Origin: an uncultured Dysosmobacter sp.
Lineage (GTDB): Bacteria; Bacillota; Clostridia; Oscillospirales; Oscillospiraceae
Assembly: GCA_934565855.1 (NCBI GenBank)
Contig: CAKTIO010000004.1
Coordinates: 1-64,000, forward strand
Direction of reading: 5' to 3'
DNA length: 64,000 bases
In this document: piece by piece, positions 34,384-43,446 of the stretch
How the letters are laid out: every line of letters starts with the position of its first letter
How positions within the stretch are numbered: position 1 is the stretch's first letter
The notes under the pieces: model-generated
Database searches by the model: none
What the model was told of the DNA's origin: nothing
The model's input: the letters and a program-made list of their open reading frames with translations, nothing else
Program-made: the position numbers and the translations under genes

Positions 34384-35247
34384 GTGATAATCGACACGAT
34401 CCAGGAATGGTTCAGGGAGGTGCTGATCGACGGCATCATCTCAAACCTTTCCGGGACCTTTGATACCGTGAATACGAAGGTGGCCGAGATCGCAGGCGAG
34501 GTCGGCATGACGCCATCCGGCTGGAACGGCGGCATCTTCAACATGATCCGCAGCCTGTCCGAAACGGTCATTGTCCCCATTGCAGGCATCATCCTCACCT
34601 TCGTCATGTGCTATGAGCTGATCCAGTTGATCGTCGAGAAAAATAATCTCCATGATTTTGACACCTGGCTTTTCTGGAAGTGGATTTTCAAAACCTTCTG
34701 CGCGGTGCTGATCGTCACGAACACCTGGAATATCGTTATGGCGGTGTTCGACGTGGCGCAGAGCGTGGTCGATCAGAGCGCAGGCGTCATCATCTCCGAC
34801 GCGGGGATCGACATTTCCGGCGTCGTGGGTGATCTGGAAACGACGCTGGCAGACTGGAGTATCGGTTCTCTGCTGGGACTGTGGTTTCAGAGCGTCTTTG
34901 TGGGCCTCTGCTCCCATATCCTCACCATTGCCATCTTCCTTGTGATCTACGGAAGAATGATCGAGGTGTATTTGACCGTGTCCGTGGGTCCGATCCCGTT
35001 TGCCACGATGGTCAACCGGGAATGGGGCCATACGGGGCAGAATTACTTGAAGTCCCTGCTGGCGCTGGGCTTTCAGGCATTTCTTATCATGGTCTGCGTC
35101 GGCATCTACGCGGTGCTGGTGCAGAATATCGCCGTGGGGGATGATATCACCGTGGCGATCTGGGAGTGCATGGGCTACACGGTGCTGCTGTGCTACACCC
35201 TGTTCAAGACCGGCAGCCTTGCAAAAAGCCTGTTCGGGGCGCATTAA
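34384..35247 (+). CDS. VirB6/TrbL-like conjugal transfer membrane protein
   Basis: The 287-residue protein has about six hydrophobic segments. A periplasm-like loop follows IIDTIQEWFREVLIDGI, and a central FVMCYELIQLIVEKNN leads to the second half with SVGPIPFATMVNREWG. These are features of the VirB6-like channel proteins of Tn1549/CTn elements. It forms part of the inner mating channel. The start is a GTG at 34384 with AAGGAGGTGATC upstream. The next gene's ribosome binding site overlaps its stop. Confidence 0.85.
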   Translation: MIIDTIQEWFREVLIDGIISNLSGTFDTVNTKVAEIAGEVGMTPSGWNGGIFNMIRSLSETVIVPIAGIILTFVMCYELIQLIVEKNNLHDFDTWLFWKWIFKTFCAVLIVTNTWNIVMAVFDVAQSVVDQSAGVIISDAGIDISGVVGDLETTLADWSIGSLLGLWFQSVFVGLCSHILTIAIFLVIYGRMIEVYLTVSVGPIPFATMVNREWGHTGQNYLKSLLALGFQAFLIMVCVGIYAVLVQNIAVGDDITVAIWECMGYTVLLCYTLFKTGSLAKSLFGAH

Positions 35248-35261
35248 AGGAGGTATCGATT

Positions 35262-35666
35262 TTGGCATACGTAACGGTCCCGAAGGACCTGACAAAAATC
35301 AAAAGCAAGATGCTGTTCGGCCTGACGAAGCGGCAGCTTGTGTGTTTCGGGTCGGCGGCGCTTGTGGGAGTGCCGCTTTTCTTTTTGAGCAAAGGCAGTA
35401 TGGGTACGACCTCGGCGGCGCTGTGCATGATCCTTGTCATGCTCCCGTTCTTCCTGTTTGCCCTCTATGAGAAAAACGGGCAAACGCTGGAAGTGATCCT
35501 GGGGCACCTGATCCAATGCAAATTCATCCGTCCGAAGCGGCGCATCTATCAGACCAACAATGCCTATTCCGCCCTGGTGCGGCAGGCAAAACTGGAAAAG
35601 GAGGTACGGGCGATTGCTGAAAAAAGCGGCAAAACCGGAAAACGCGCAGCCCGCCGCAAAGCGTAA
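35262..35666 (+). CDS. PrgI family conjugation protein (VirB3-like)
   Basis: The 134-residue product begins AYVTVPKDLTKIKSKMLFGLTKRQLVCF and has two adjacent membrane helices (about residues 28-70). This is the PrgI pattern, the Gram-positive counterpart of VirB3. The TTG at 35262 is preceded by AAAGGAGGT at ideal spacing; the open frame upstream lies within the previous gene. Its 3' end overlaps the VirB4 gene by 53 bases; VirB3 and VirB4 are functional partners and sometimes fused. Confidence 0.87.
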   Translation: MAYVTVPKDLTKIKSKMLFGLTKRQLVCFGSAALVGVPLFFLSKGSMGTTSAALCMILVMLPFFLFALYEKNGQTLEVILGHLIQCKFIRPKRRIYQTNNAYSALVRQAKLEKEVRAIAEKSGKTGKRAARRKA

Positions 35667-38031
35667 GCTCACGCGGGCAGAGCGAAAACAAATTGAAGCC
35701 ATCATCCGGCAGGCGAAGGGCGACGGCAAGCCCCATACCGTGCAGGACAGCATCCCGTTTCGGAACCTGTACCCGGACGGCCTGTGCAGGCTGGACGACC
35801 GGCTTTTCTCCAAGACCATAGCCTATGAGGACGTCAACTACCGTCTGGCGGGGCCGGACGATCAGCGGGATATCTTTGAACGCCTCTGCGATTTTTATAA
35901 CGGCTATGATCCCTCTATCGGCGTGCAAATGACCCTGAGCAGCCGCCATGAGGATAAGAACGGGAACCTGTTCGGCATGGACGCCCAGGGCGACGCGCTG
36001 GACGATATGCGCGTGGAGGCCTCCGGCATCCTGCAAATGCAGTATGAGCGAGGCAACAACGGATTTGTGAAACGCAAATATGTCACGCTGACCATCGAGG
36101 CGGAAAATCTTCCGGCAGCGCGGGCACGGTTTTCCCGGATCGAGGCGGACACCCTGAACCGCTTCAAGGTCATGGGCGCGGGCGCAAGGGTGCTGGACGG
36201 CAAGGAGCGGCTGGCGCTGCTGCATGGCCTTCTCCACCCGGAGGGCGGACGATTCGCCTTTGAATGGGACTGGCTCCCGGCAAGCGGCCTGTCCGTCAAG
36301 GACTTTATCGCGCCTTCTTCTTTCGAATTTGGGGAGACGCGGCGTTTCCGCATAGGAGAAATGTACGGCGCGGTGTCCTTCCTGCAGATATTGGCCCCGG
36401 AGATTCAGGATCGCATCCTCACGGATTTTATGGATGTGGAGGGAAACCTTCTCATCACCATGCACATCCGCGGCATCAACCAGAACGAGGCGATCAAGAT
36501 GGTCAAGCGCAAGATCACTGATCTGGACGCCATGAAGATACAGGAGCAGAAGAAGGCCGCCCGCAGCGGCTACGATCTGGATATCCTTCCGTCCGACCTC
36601 TCCACCTACGGCGGCGCGGCGAAAAATCTCTTGCAGGATTTGCAGAGCCGCAACGAGAGAATGTTCAATATGACCTTCCTCATGCTGCATCTGGCGCCCA
36701 CGAAGCAAAAGCTGGAGATCGCCGTTTCGCAGTCGGCCAGCGTCGCCCAGACCCACAACTGTATCCTGACCCGGCTGGACTTCCAGCAGGAGGACGGGCT
36801 TATGTCCTCGCTGCCGCTGGGTCTCAACCGTATCAAGATTGAACGGAGCCTCACTACTTCGGCGCTGGCGGTGTTCATCCCCTTCGTGACCCAGGAGCTT
36901 TTTATGGGCGGCAACGCCATGTATTACGGGCTCAACGCCCTCTCCAACAATATGATCCTGCTGGACCGCAAGCAGTCCCGTTGTCCCAATGGTCTTGTGT
37001 TCGGCACGCCGGGCAGCGGCAAGTCCATGAGCTGCAAGCGGGAGATCACCTATGTCATGCTGACCACGAAGGATAACGTCATCATCTGCGACCCGGAGGA
37101 TGAATATTCCCCGCTGGTAAATCGGCTGGGTGGTCAGGTGATCCGGCTCTCTCCCAACAGCCGCGACTATGTAAATCCGCTGGATATCAACCTCAATTAC
37201 AGCGAGGAAGAAAACCCGCTGGCGCTGAAAAGCGATTTCGTGCTGTCCTTCTGTGAGCTTATCATGGGCAGCAAGACGGGGCTGGAGGCTATCGAGAAAA
37301 CCGTCATCGACCGTGCCGTGCAAATGATCTATCAGCCGTACTTTGCGGACCCGCAGCCGGAGAATATGCCTGTGCTGGGCGATCTGCTGGACGCGCTCAT
37401 GGCGCAGGGCATCCCGGAGGCGGAGCGTGTGGCCCAGGCGCTTGACCTGTATGTAAACGGCTCTCTCAACTTCTTCAACCATCGTACCACCGTGGATATC
37501 CGAAACCGTCTTGTCTGCTTCGATATCAAGGGCCTCGGCAAGAACCTGAAAAAGCCGGGGATGCTCATTGTCCAGGACGCGGTGTGGAACACCGTCACGG
37601 TGAACCGTTCCATTGGACGGGCCACCTGGTATTTCGTGGACGAATTTCATCTGCTCTTGAAAGAGGAACAGACGGCGGCATACAGCGCCGAGATTTGGAA
37701 GCGTTTCAGAAAATGGGGCGGCGTCCCGACCGGGGCGACGCAGAACCCAAAAGACCTGCTTTCCTCGCCGGAGATCGAAAACATTCTGGAAAACAGCGAT
37801 TTCATTTACCTGCTGAACCTCTCCGCGGGCGACCGCAAGCTGATGACAGAGCGGCTGAACATCTCCGCCGAGCAGCTTGCCTATGTGACCAACGCGGACC
37901 CCGGCAGCGGCCTTTTGTTCTTCCAGAATGTGATCCTTCCGTTCCGGGACGAGTTTCCGAAGGATACGGAGCTGTATAAACTTCTCACGACCAAACCCAG
38001 CGAGGTCGCCCACGACGGAGAAAGCGAATAA
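35614..38031 (+). CDS. VirB4/TraE family conjugation ATPase
   Basis: The protein of about 805 residues has Walker A VFGTPGSGKSMSCKREI near residue 464, DNVIICDPEDEYSPLV after it, Walker B WYFVDEFHLLL near residue 670 and the GGVPTGATQNPKDLL motif near 705. It powers assembly of the mating channel or substrate transfer at the cytoplasmic membrane. The TTG at 35614 is chosen because AAGGAGG lies about 9 bases upstream; it begins within the PrgI gene. Confidence 0.95.
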   Translation: MLKKAAKPENAQPAAKRKLTRAERKQIEAIIRQAKGDGKPHTVQDSIPFRNLYPDGLCRLDDRLFSKTIAYEDVNYRLAGPDDQRDIFERLCDFYNGYDPSIGVQMTLSSRHEDKNGNLFGMDAQGDALDDMRVEASGILQMQYERGNNGFVKRKYVTLTIEAENLPAARARFSRIEADTLNRFKVMGAGARVLDGKERLALLHGLLHPEGGRFAFEWDWLPASGLSVKDFIAPSSFEFGETRRFRIGEMYGAVSFLQILAPEIQDRILTDFMDVEGNLLITMHIRGINQNEAIKMVKRKITDLDAMKIQEQKKAARSGYDLDILPSDLSTYGGAAKNLLQDLQSRNERMFNMTFLMLHLAPTKQKLEIAVSQSASVAQTHNCILTRLDFQQEDGLMSSLPLGLNRIKIERSLTTSALAVFIPFVTQELFMGGNAMYYGLNALSNNMILLDRKQSRCPNGLVFGTPGSGKSMSCKREITYVMLTTKDNVIICDPEDEYSPLVNRLGGQVIRLSPNSRDYVNPLDINLNYSEEENPLALKSDFVLSFCELIMGSKTGLEAIEKTVIDRAVQMIYQPYFADPQPENMPVLGDLLDALMAQGIPEAERVAQALDLYVNGSLNFFNHRTTVDIRNRLVCFDIKGLGKNLKKPGMLIVQDAVWNTVTVNRSIGRATWYFVDEFHLLLKEEQTAAYSAEIWKRFRKWGGVPTGATQNPKDLLSSPEIENILENSDFIYLLNLSAGDRKLMTERLNISAEQLAYVTNADPGSGLLFFQNVILPFRDEFPKDTELYKLLTTKPSEVAHDGESE

Positions 38032-38050
38032 GGAAAGGATGGGGCAAGAT

Positions 38051-38740
38051 ATGAAATATGTGATCGACAGCGAAACCTATGAAAAGCATATCCGTGACGA
38101 GGTACATCTTTACGGTCTGCTGCATCAGCTCGCGTTCCTCGCCGGGAAGGTGAAGGACGCGGAGGACATGGCAAACCTGGTCGAGACGGCAAGGCACTAC
38201 GGCGAGATCGCGGAGGAAAAGTTTGATGACTGGCTCATTCCCGGCCGCTATCTGGTGTTTGGGGACCGGAATGATCTTGCCGAGCTGAAGGAGGCGGAGC
38301 TTACGCCGCTGACCGCCGTGCTGAAAGAGCATGATGAAAAAAATAAGGAAAAGCAGCGTGTCACCGCTCACGATCCCGCCTACATCATTTCCGGCAGCGC
38401 TTTCCGTATGCTGGTGGGCAATCTCTTTGACCTGCTGGCGCAGTATGGCTTCCTCCGTAACCGTGTTCTGGATGTAAAAACGGAGCGGCAGCTTGCGCGG
38501 CTGCAAAAGAATCTCTCCGGCGAGCATCCGGCGATCCGCAGGATGTACCGCAGGTGGGGCATCCCGGACAGCACAGGCGTCACGGGCTTCGATATGCTGG
38601 AAAGCGCCATTCGCAGGACGCACCTGACGCCGTATGACCCGGAGGAAACAGCGGATGACGGTATTGGCTGCGGCCGCTGCTGCGGTCGCTGCTGTGCCCT
38701 TTGCGGAGATCATTCCTGCGAGGACGACTATGACTGCTGA
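38051..38740 (+). CDS. Conjugative-element protein with cysteine-rich C-terminus
   Basis: The product of about 229 residues starts with YVIDSETYEKHIRDEVHLYG and is mostly helical and charged. The final 30 residues contain a cluster of cysteines in CGRCCGRCCALCGDHSC and end in DDYDC. I do not know a named domain, though the gene position between VirB4 and the methyltransferase is occupied by a hypothetical protein in related elements. The ATG at 38051 is preferred since GGGG lies about 8 bases upstream; 38039 is also possible. The tail overlaps the next gene's start by 11 bases, so some of its composition may reflect dual coding. Confidence 0.65.
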   Translation: MKYVIDSETYEKHIRDEVHLYGLLHQLAFLAGKVKDAEDMANLVETARHYGEIAEEKFDDWLIPGRYLVFGDRNDLAELKEAELTPLTAVLKEHDEKNKEKQRVTAHDPAYIISGSAFRMLVGNLFDLLAQYGFLRNRVLDVKTERQLARLQKNLSGEHPAIRRMYRRWGIPDSTGVTGFDMLESAIRRTHLTPYDPEETADDGIGCGRCCGRCCALCGDHSCEDDYDC

Positions 38741-39755
38741 GCTGACCCATGTGAGCCTGTTTTCCGGCATTGGCGGGCTTGATCTGGCGGCGGAGGCGGC
38801 GGGCTTCCGTACCGTCTGTCAATGCGAGTGGGCGGACTATCCCTATTCCGTTCTGGAAAAGCACTGGCCGGAGGTGCCGAGATTCCGGGATATCACGACT
38901 TTTACGAAGGAGGCGTTTTTTGAAAAAACAGGACTTGAAACCGTTACCGTCCTCTCCGGCGGATTTCCCTGCCAGCCATTCTCCACCGCAGGACAGCGAA
39001 GGGGCTTTGCGGATGAACGCTACCTGTGGCCGGAAATGTGCCGCGTTATTACCGAGCTGCGGCCCCGTTGGGTGCTTGGGGAAAATGTTGCTGGCTTCAT
39101 CAATATGGGGCTCGACAAAACGATCTTTGACCTGGCAAAAGCGGGATACGCTGTTCTCCCATTCGTATTTCCGGCTTGCGGCGTCGGCGCATGGCATGAG
39201 CGCCAGCGAACTTTTATCGTCGCGGCTGATGTTTCCCACGCCCCTTGCCTCCGACAAGAACACCTGCAGGGACGCGGCCAACCTGGATGTGTACCTCTCC
39301 GACAACGGAATATTCCGCAAGGTGAACAAAAGCGGCGCGATCTGGAGCCTGAGCCTGTCGGCGGCGGTGTTCTATCTGACCCCGGCAGCGTCGGAGGGCT
39401 ACCGCTCCACGCTGAAACCGGCTGCGTTTCGGAACAGCGCCCCGTCTGCCAACCTGTCGGCGCAGGTGATCCGGCGGGAGCGTCCGGTATCCGAGACGGC
39501 GGCGCTGAACCCGGATTGGGTGGAATGGCTCATGGGCTTCCCCCAGAAATGGACGGACGTATCCTCTGGGCCACCGAGCCGGAAGGAGTCCCCCGTATCA
39601 CCGAAAACACCGCGGACCGCGCGCTCCGGCTGAAAACCCTGGGCAACGCGGTCTGCCCGCCCCAGGCATATCCTATTTTCAAGTATATCTCTATGATCGA
39701 GACGGGCGAGTGTGTGAGCATTTGCCCCTACGGAAAGGCAGGTGGTGAAGCGTGA
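38730..39755 (+). CDS. DNA (cytosine-5-)-methyltransferase
   Basis: The 341-residue enzyme has motif I HVSLFSGIGGLDLAAEAAGF, motif IV with the catalytic cysteine in SGGFPCQPFSTAGQRRGF near residue 83, the ENVAGF motif VI, HERQRTFIVAADV for motif VIII and the closing LKTLGNAVCPPQAYPIF for motifs IX-X. It methylates C5 of cytosine in an unknown site, presumably protecting the element from restriction in new hosts. The ATG at 38730 follows GAGGACGACT. No partner endonuclease is nearby, so it is an orphan. The region before motif X (from about 39,229) is also open in the +1 frame; see that entry. Confidence 0.92.
   Translation: MTAELTHVSLFSGIGGLDLAAEAAGFRTVCQCEWADYPYSVLEKHWPEVPRFRDITTFTKEAFFEKTGLETVTVLSGGFPCQPFSTAGQRRGFADERYLWPEMCRVITELRPRWVLGENVAGFINMGLDKTIFDLAKAGYAVLPFVFPACGVGAWHERQRTFIVAADVSHAPCLRQEHLQGRGQPGCVPLRQRNIPQGEQKRRDLEPEPVGGGVLSDPGSVGGLPLHAETGCVSEQRPVCQPVGAGDPAGASGIRDGGAEPGLGGMAHGLPPEMDGRILWATEPEGVPRITENTADRALRLKTLGNAVCPPQAYPIFKYISMIETGECVSICPYGKAGGEA
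39229..39633 (+). other. Alternative +1 reading frame inside the methyltransferase gene
   Basis: In the +1 frame relative to the methyltransferase the sequence is open for over 860 bases. From the ATG at 39229 it reads like a familiar methyltransferase C-terminal segment: MFPTPLASDKNT at the start, KSGAIWSLSLSAAV in the middle and NPDWVEWLMGFPQKWTD at 39,508-39,558. The main frame reads PGLGGMAHGLPPEMDG over the same bases, which also resembles known enzymes. No ribosome binding site is seen before 39229. Either the region is dual-coding or one frame is a relic of the other; I cannot tell which. Confidence 0.35.
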
Positions 39756-41662
39756 AGGAATGGAAAGCCGCTGAGAAGGAAACGCAGAAGATGACCCGTG
39801 ACGGGGCCATTTCCGTCAACATGGTCACAGGCGAGGCCAGCCGGGTATCCGACTGTGCGCCGGAGCAGGACTATTCTCCCTCCGGCAATTCCGCGGCGTT
39901 CGTTCACAGCGCGGCGGAGCGGCTGGACGACCGGCGTATCCACAAAAGCGAAAAGAAAAAGCGCCGAAAACGGCGCAGGTCCTACCGGGAGGGTATGGCG
40001 GCCAACGACCGCCCATCCTCCCGTTTACAGTTTACAGACGAGGAACGCGCCGCGCCGGAGCCGCAAAAGGCGATCCGAAAATCTGACAAGACAGCGGATA
40101 AGCTGGATGCGGCACGGGCCGCCGTTCCCGAAAAGCAACCCTCTTTCCATCAGCCGGTGAATCCGCTGGCGCGGCCGCTGCAGGAGATCGGTCACGCCGC
40201 CCATGCAAAGGTGCATGAGGTAGAACAGGAAAATGTCGGTGTGGAGGCGGGGCACCTGACGGAGCGCGGCATGGAAAAGGCTGTCCGCTACGGAAACCGC
40301 AAGCTTCAAAACTGGCAGGCGGACCGCAAGCTGAAACCCTGGCGGGAGGTATCCAGCGCGGAGCAGGCGGCGGTTCAGGCCAATGCGGAGGCACTGTACC
40401 AAAAGGCGCTGCGGGAGAATCCGCAGCTTGCAGCCAGTAATCCCATTTCCCGGATGTGGCAGAAAAAGAAGCTGCAAAAGCAGTATGCCGCTGCATACCG
40501 GGCGGCGCACAGCACCGAGGGCGCGGCGGCAGCGGCGCAGGCAGCATCGAAGGGCGCGGGGAAAAGTGCGGATGCGGCGAAGAAGGCCGGAGAGTTTGTT
40601 TCCAAACACAAAAAGGCGTTTCTGCTTGTGGGCGGGATCGGCCTGCTGCTGGTCATGCTGCTGGGGCTGCTGCAATCCTGTTCCTCCATCTTCGGCGGAG
40701 GCGTGTCCAACATCGTTGCGTCCTCCTATCTCTCCGAGGATCAAGACCTGCTGGCGGCGGAGGCCGCCTACTGCGCGATGGAGGATGATTTGCGGGAGTA
40801 TCTGGACACCTATGAGCAGACCCACGACTATGACGAGTATCATTTTGATCTGGACGAGATCAAGCACGATCCCTATGTGCTGCTGTCTATACTGTCGGCG
40901 CTCCATGAGGGCCAGTTCACCATTGACCAGATACAGGACGATCTTCAAATGCTGTTCGACAAGCAATATATCCTTACCGAGACGGTCACCACGGAAACCC
41001 GCTACCGCACGGAAACGAGAACAGACAGTGAGGGCAACGAGTATGAAGTGGACGTTCCGTACACGTATTACATCTGCACCGTGGAGCTTGAAAACTTCGA
41101 TTTGAGCCACGTCCCCGTTTACATCATGGATACGGAGACGCTTTCCATGTATGCCGTGTATATGTCCACGCTGGGGAACCGCTCTGACCTGTTCCCGTCC
41201 TCCGGGTATGTGAACAAATACATCACGAACCCGCCAGCGGAATACGAAGTCCCAGCGGAATATCTCTCCGATGAACGCTTTGCGGCGCTTATCTCGGAGG
41301 CGGAAAAATACCTGGGATATCCCTACGTCTGGGGCGGCAGCAGTCCTTCCACCTCTTTTGACTGCTCCGGCTTTGTCAGCTATGTTCTGACCAACAGCGG
41401 TTTATGCAATACCGGGCGGCTGGGAGCACAGGGCCTCTACAACATTTCCACGCGGGTATCCGATCCTCAGCCGGGCGACCTGGTGTTTTTCGTTGGGACC
41501 TACGATACCGCAGGCATCTCCCATGTTGGCTTTTATGTGGGACCGGATGAAGCGGGCAACCCCATGTTTCTGCATTGCGGCGACCCGATCCAGTACGCAA
41601 GGCTCAATACAAGCTACTGGCAGCAGCACTTTTACGCCTACGGCAGACCGCCGTATGATTGA
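39752..41662 (+). CDS. NlpC/P60 (C40) cell-wall hydrolase of the conjugation machinery, CD1108-like
   Basis: The 636-residue product has a long, basic, Ala/Lys-rich cytoplasmic N-terminus (about 1-285), one membrane helix (AFLLVGGIGLLLVMLLGLL, about 289-308), a middle extracytoplasmic part and an NlpC/P60 domain from about residue 515. That domain has YVWGGSSPSTSFDCSGFVSY with the catalytic cysteine near 538 and ISHVGFYVG with the histidine near 591. It opens peptidoglycan so that the mating channel can cross the wall, like VirB1/Tn916 Orf14. The GTG start at 39752 overlaps the methyltransferase stop by 4 bases. Confidence 0.9.
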   Translation: MKEWKAAEKETQKMTRDGAISVNMVTGEASRVSDCAPEQDYSPSGNSAAFVHSAAERLDDRRIHKSEKKKRRKRRRSYREGMAANDRPSSRLQFTDEERAAPEPQKAIRKSDKTADKLDAARAAVPEKQPSFHQPVNPLARPLQEIGHAAHAKVHEVEQENVGVEAGHLTERGMEKAVRYGNRKLQNWQADRKLKPWREVSSAEQAAVQANAEALYQKALRENPQLAASNPISRMWQKKKLQKQYAAAYRAAHSTEGAAAAAQAASKGAGKSADAAKKAGEFVSKHKKAFLLVGGIGLLLVMLLGLLQSCSSIFGGGVSNIVASSYLSEDQDLLAAEAAYCAMEDDLREYLDTYEQTHDYDEYHFDLDEIKHDPYVLLSILSALHEGQFTIDQIQDDLQMLFDKQYILTETVTTETRYRTETRTDSEGNEYEVDVPYTYYICTVELENFDLSHVPVYIMDTETLSMYAVYMSTLGNRSDLFPSSGYVNKYITNPPAEYEVPAEYLSDERFAALISEAEKYLGYPYVWGGSSPSTSFDCSGFVSYVLTNSGLCNTGRLGAQGLYNISTRVSDPQPGDLVFFVGTYDTAGISHVGFYVGPDEAGNPMFLHCGDPIQYARLNTSYWQQHFYAYGRPPYD

Positions 41663-41676
41663 TGGAGGTGGTGCCG

Positions 41677-42135
41677 ATGCTTGAATTGATGCCGATATCG
41701 CTTGCCAATGCGAACGACTTTGTCGCAGAGCACCACCGTCATCATAAGCCGGTCCGAGGTCACAAGTTTTCGCTGGGCTGCATGACGGATGGCCAACTTG
41801 TGGGCGTCGCCATTGTCGGTCGGCCAGTCAGCCGATACCTGGATGATGGACTGACCCTGGAGGTCAACCGCCTCTGCACAGATGGCACGAAGAACGCTTG
41901 CAGCTTTCTCTATGGAGCAGCGGCACGGGCCGCAAAGGTCATGGGCTACCGGAAGATCATCACCTATATTCTGGACACGGAGAGCGGGACCAGCCTCCGG
42001 GCCTCCGGCTGGCAATGCGCGGGACTGGCTGGCGGACGGGAATGGACCGGCAAGCGCCGCCCACCCGAACCGCTGTATCCGGCACAAATGAAGTACCGAT
42101 ATGAAAAAATCTTATCACCGAAAGGAGTTTGGTAA
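41677..42135 (+). CDS. XF1762-like/GNAT-fold protein
   Basis: The 152-residue protein has LANANDFVAEHHRHHKPVRG, FSLGCMTDGQLVGVAIVGRP, LEVNRLCTDGTKNACSFLYG, and ends with AQMKYRYEK. The pattern fits the small GNAT-like XF1762 family found on phages and conjugative elements. Acetyltransferase-like fold is likely, but no substrate is known. The ATG at 41677 follows GGAGGTG by 6 bases. It lies immediately after the wall hydrolase gene and before a small coiled-coil protein. Confidence 0.75.
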   Translation: MLELMPISLANANDFVAEHHRHHKPVRGHKFSLGCMTDGQLVGVAIVGRPVSRYLDDGLTLEVNRLCTDGTKNACSFLYGAAARAAKVMGYRKIITYILDTESGTSLRASGWQCAGLAGGREWTGKRRPPEPLYPAQMKYRYEKILSPKGVW

Positions 42136-42137
42136 AC

Positions 42138-42413
42138 ATGGCAACTACTGAGAAGATCCGTCGTGACATTGAGAAGGTCCGGGAGAAGATCACGGAGCAA
42201 CAGAAGCGCCTTCGCGCGCTGGAGGCGCAGCTTGCGGAGGAAGAAAATCTGGAAATTGTCCGCATGGTGAAGGCTGTCCACATGGACAACAAGGAGCTGA
42301 CCGCCTTCCTGCGTGCCTACGCCAGCGGCATGATCTCCATGCCGGAAGGGATGATGGAAATGGAGACCGCCGCTGATCCCGACATGATGGAGGGCGCCGA
42401 CGATGAAGAATAA
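42138..42413 (+). CDS. DUF4315-type small coiled-coil protein
   Basis: The 91-residue product is a single helical coiled coil (EKIRRDIEKVREKITEQQ then LRALEAQLAEEENLEIV) followed by a short acidic, Met-rich tail. The size, sequence style and place just before the DUF4366-like gene match the DUF4315 proteins of Tn1549-type elements. AAAGGAG is upstream of the ATG. It overlaps the next gene by 11 bases. Its role in transfer is unknown. Confidence 0.8.
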   Translation: MATTEKIRRDIEKVREKITEQQKRLRALEAQLAEEENLEIVRMVKAVHMDNKELTAFLRAYASGMISMPEGMMEMETAADPDMMEGADDEE

Positions 42414-43446
42414 GCACATGATCCGCACGTTTGCGGTGCTGCTGGCCGTTATGCTCTGCATGACGGCCTTTTCTACGGTCGCTTTTGCAAGCGACGGGGA
42501 TGCAGCGTCTACCTCTGAGACGCAAACGGAACCGACTGACAGCGCGGATATCACCGGGGACGATCTCTCCGAACTGATCTCCGCGCTGTTTGGCCCTATC
42601 GGCGCAGAGAAATCCGGCAAGACCGGAACCGTCACCACCAACGGCGGCAAGCTGAATGTCCGCACGGGCGCTGGGCTGGATAACTATGCTTTCACGCAGC
42701 TTCCCAACGGGACGGTGGTAGAAGTCGTAGGCACGGACGGCGACTGGTATATGGTCCGGCTACCGGAGAAGATCGGCTATGTCTATTCCGGCTATATGAC
42801 GCTCAGCGACGTGGGCGGCGAAAATGACAGTAATTTTTCCTTCTCCCTTGACCCCGATAAATTGAGCGAGCTGTTTGCACAGCTTATGGGCGGCAGCGGA
42901 GGCACCGCCCTGACGCCAGACGGGAACCTGTCTCTGATCGACGATATCGGCAGCAGCACCCGGAGCGGTAAGCAGTTTATCACGGTGGAAACAAAAAACG
43001 GCAATGTGTTCTATCTCATTATTGACCGTGACGACGAGGGCGAGGAAACCGTGCATTTTCTGAACCAGGTGGACGAGGCTGACCTTCTGACGCTCATGGG
43101 CGACGATGCTCCCGCAACAGAAACGCCTGCTGTCTGCAACTGCAAGGAAAAGTGTGCGGCTGGCGCGGTGAATACAAATTGCCCTGTCTGCAAAAATAAC
43201 CTCTCCGAGTGCAGCGGCAAGGAGGCCGTGGCGGAGCCTGAGCCTGAACCGGAGCAGCCGGAGAAAAAGAGCAGCGGCGGTCTGCTGGTCATCGTCCTGC
43301 TGCTGGTGCTGGCAGGCGGCGGAGCCTTTGCCTATGTGAAGTTTATCAAGCCGAAGCAGGGCGTGAAGGTCAGTGCCGATCCCGACGATTACGATTTTGA
43401 GGATGAAGAAATGGTCAATGAGGACGAGCAGGAGGATATGGAATGA
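42403..43446 (+). CDS. Exported membrane-anchored protein with SH3-like domain (DUF4366/CD1107-like)
   Basis: The 347-residue product has a signal peptide (about 1-29, ending AFA), a bacterial SH3-type segment near residues 75-125 (GGKLNVRTGAGLDNYAF then IGYVYSGYM), a second domain with a Cys-rich stretch (CNCKEKCAAGAVNTNCPVC), a C-terminal membrane helix (GGLLVIVLLLVLAGGGAFAYV) and an acidic cytoplasmic tail. It matches the DUF4366 family of conjugative elements. The SH3 domain could bind peptidoglycan. ATGA overlap links it to topB. Confidence 0.82.
   Translation: MKNKHMIRTFAVLLAVMLCMTAFSTVAFASDGDAASTSETQTEPTDSADITGDDLSELISALFGPIGAEKSGKTGTVTTNGGKLNVRTGAGLDNYAFTQLPNGTVVEVVGTDGDWYMVRLPEKIGYVYSGYMTLSDVGGENDSNFSFSLDPDKLSELFAQLMGGSGGTALTPDGNLSLIDDIGSSTRSGKQFITVETKNGNVFYLIIDRDDEGEETVHFLNQVDEADLLTLMGDDAPATETPAVCNCKEKCAAGAVNTNCPVCKNNLSECSGKEAVAEPEPEPEQPEKKSSGGLLVIVLLLVLAGGGAFAYVKFIKPKQGVKVSADPDDYDFEDEEMVNEDEQEDME

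Noticed and set aside
35524..38013. 829-codon minus-strand ORF opposite virB4
   Set aside because: The plus strand has all VirB4 motifs; the opposite frame is open only because of GC-rich codon bias. The same applies to the long antisense ORFs at 45490-47538, 49-51 kb and 61546-62850.
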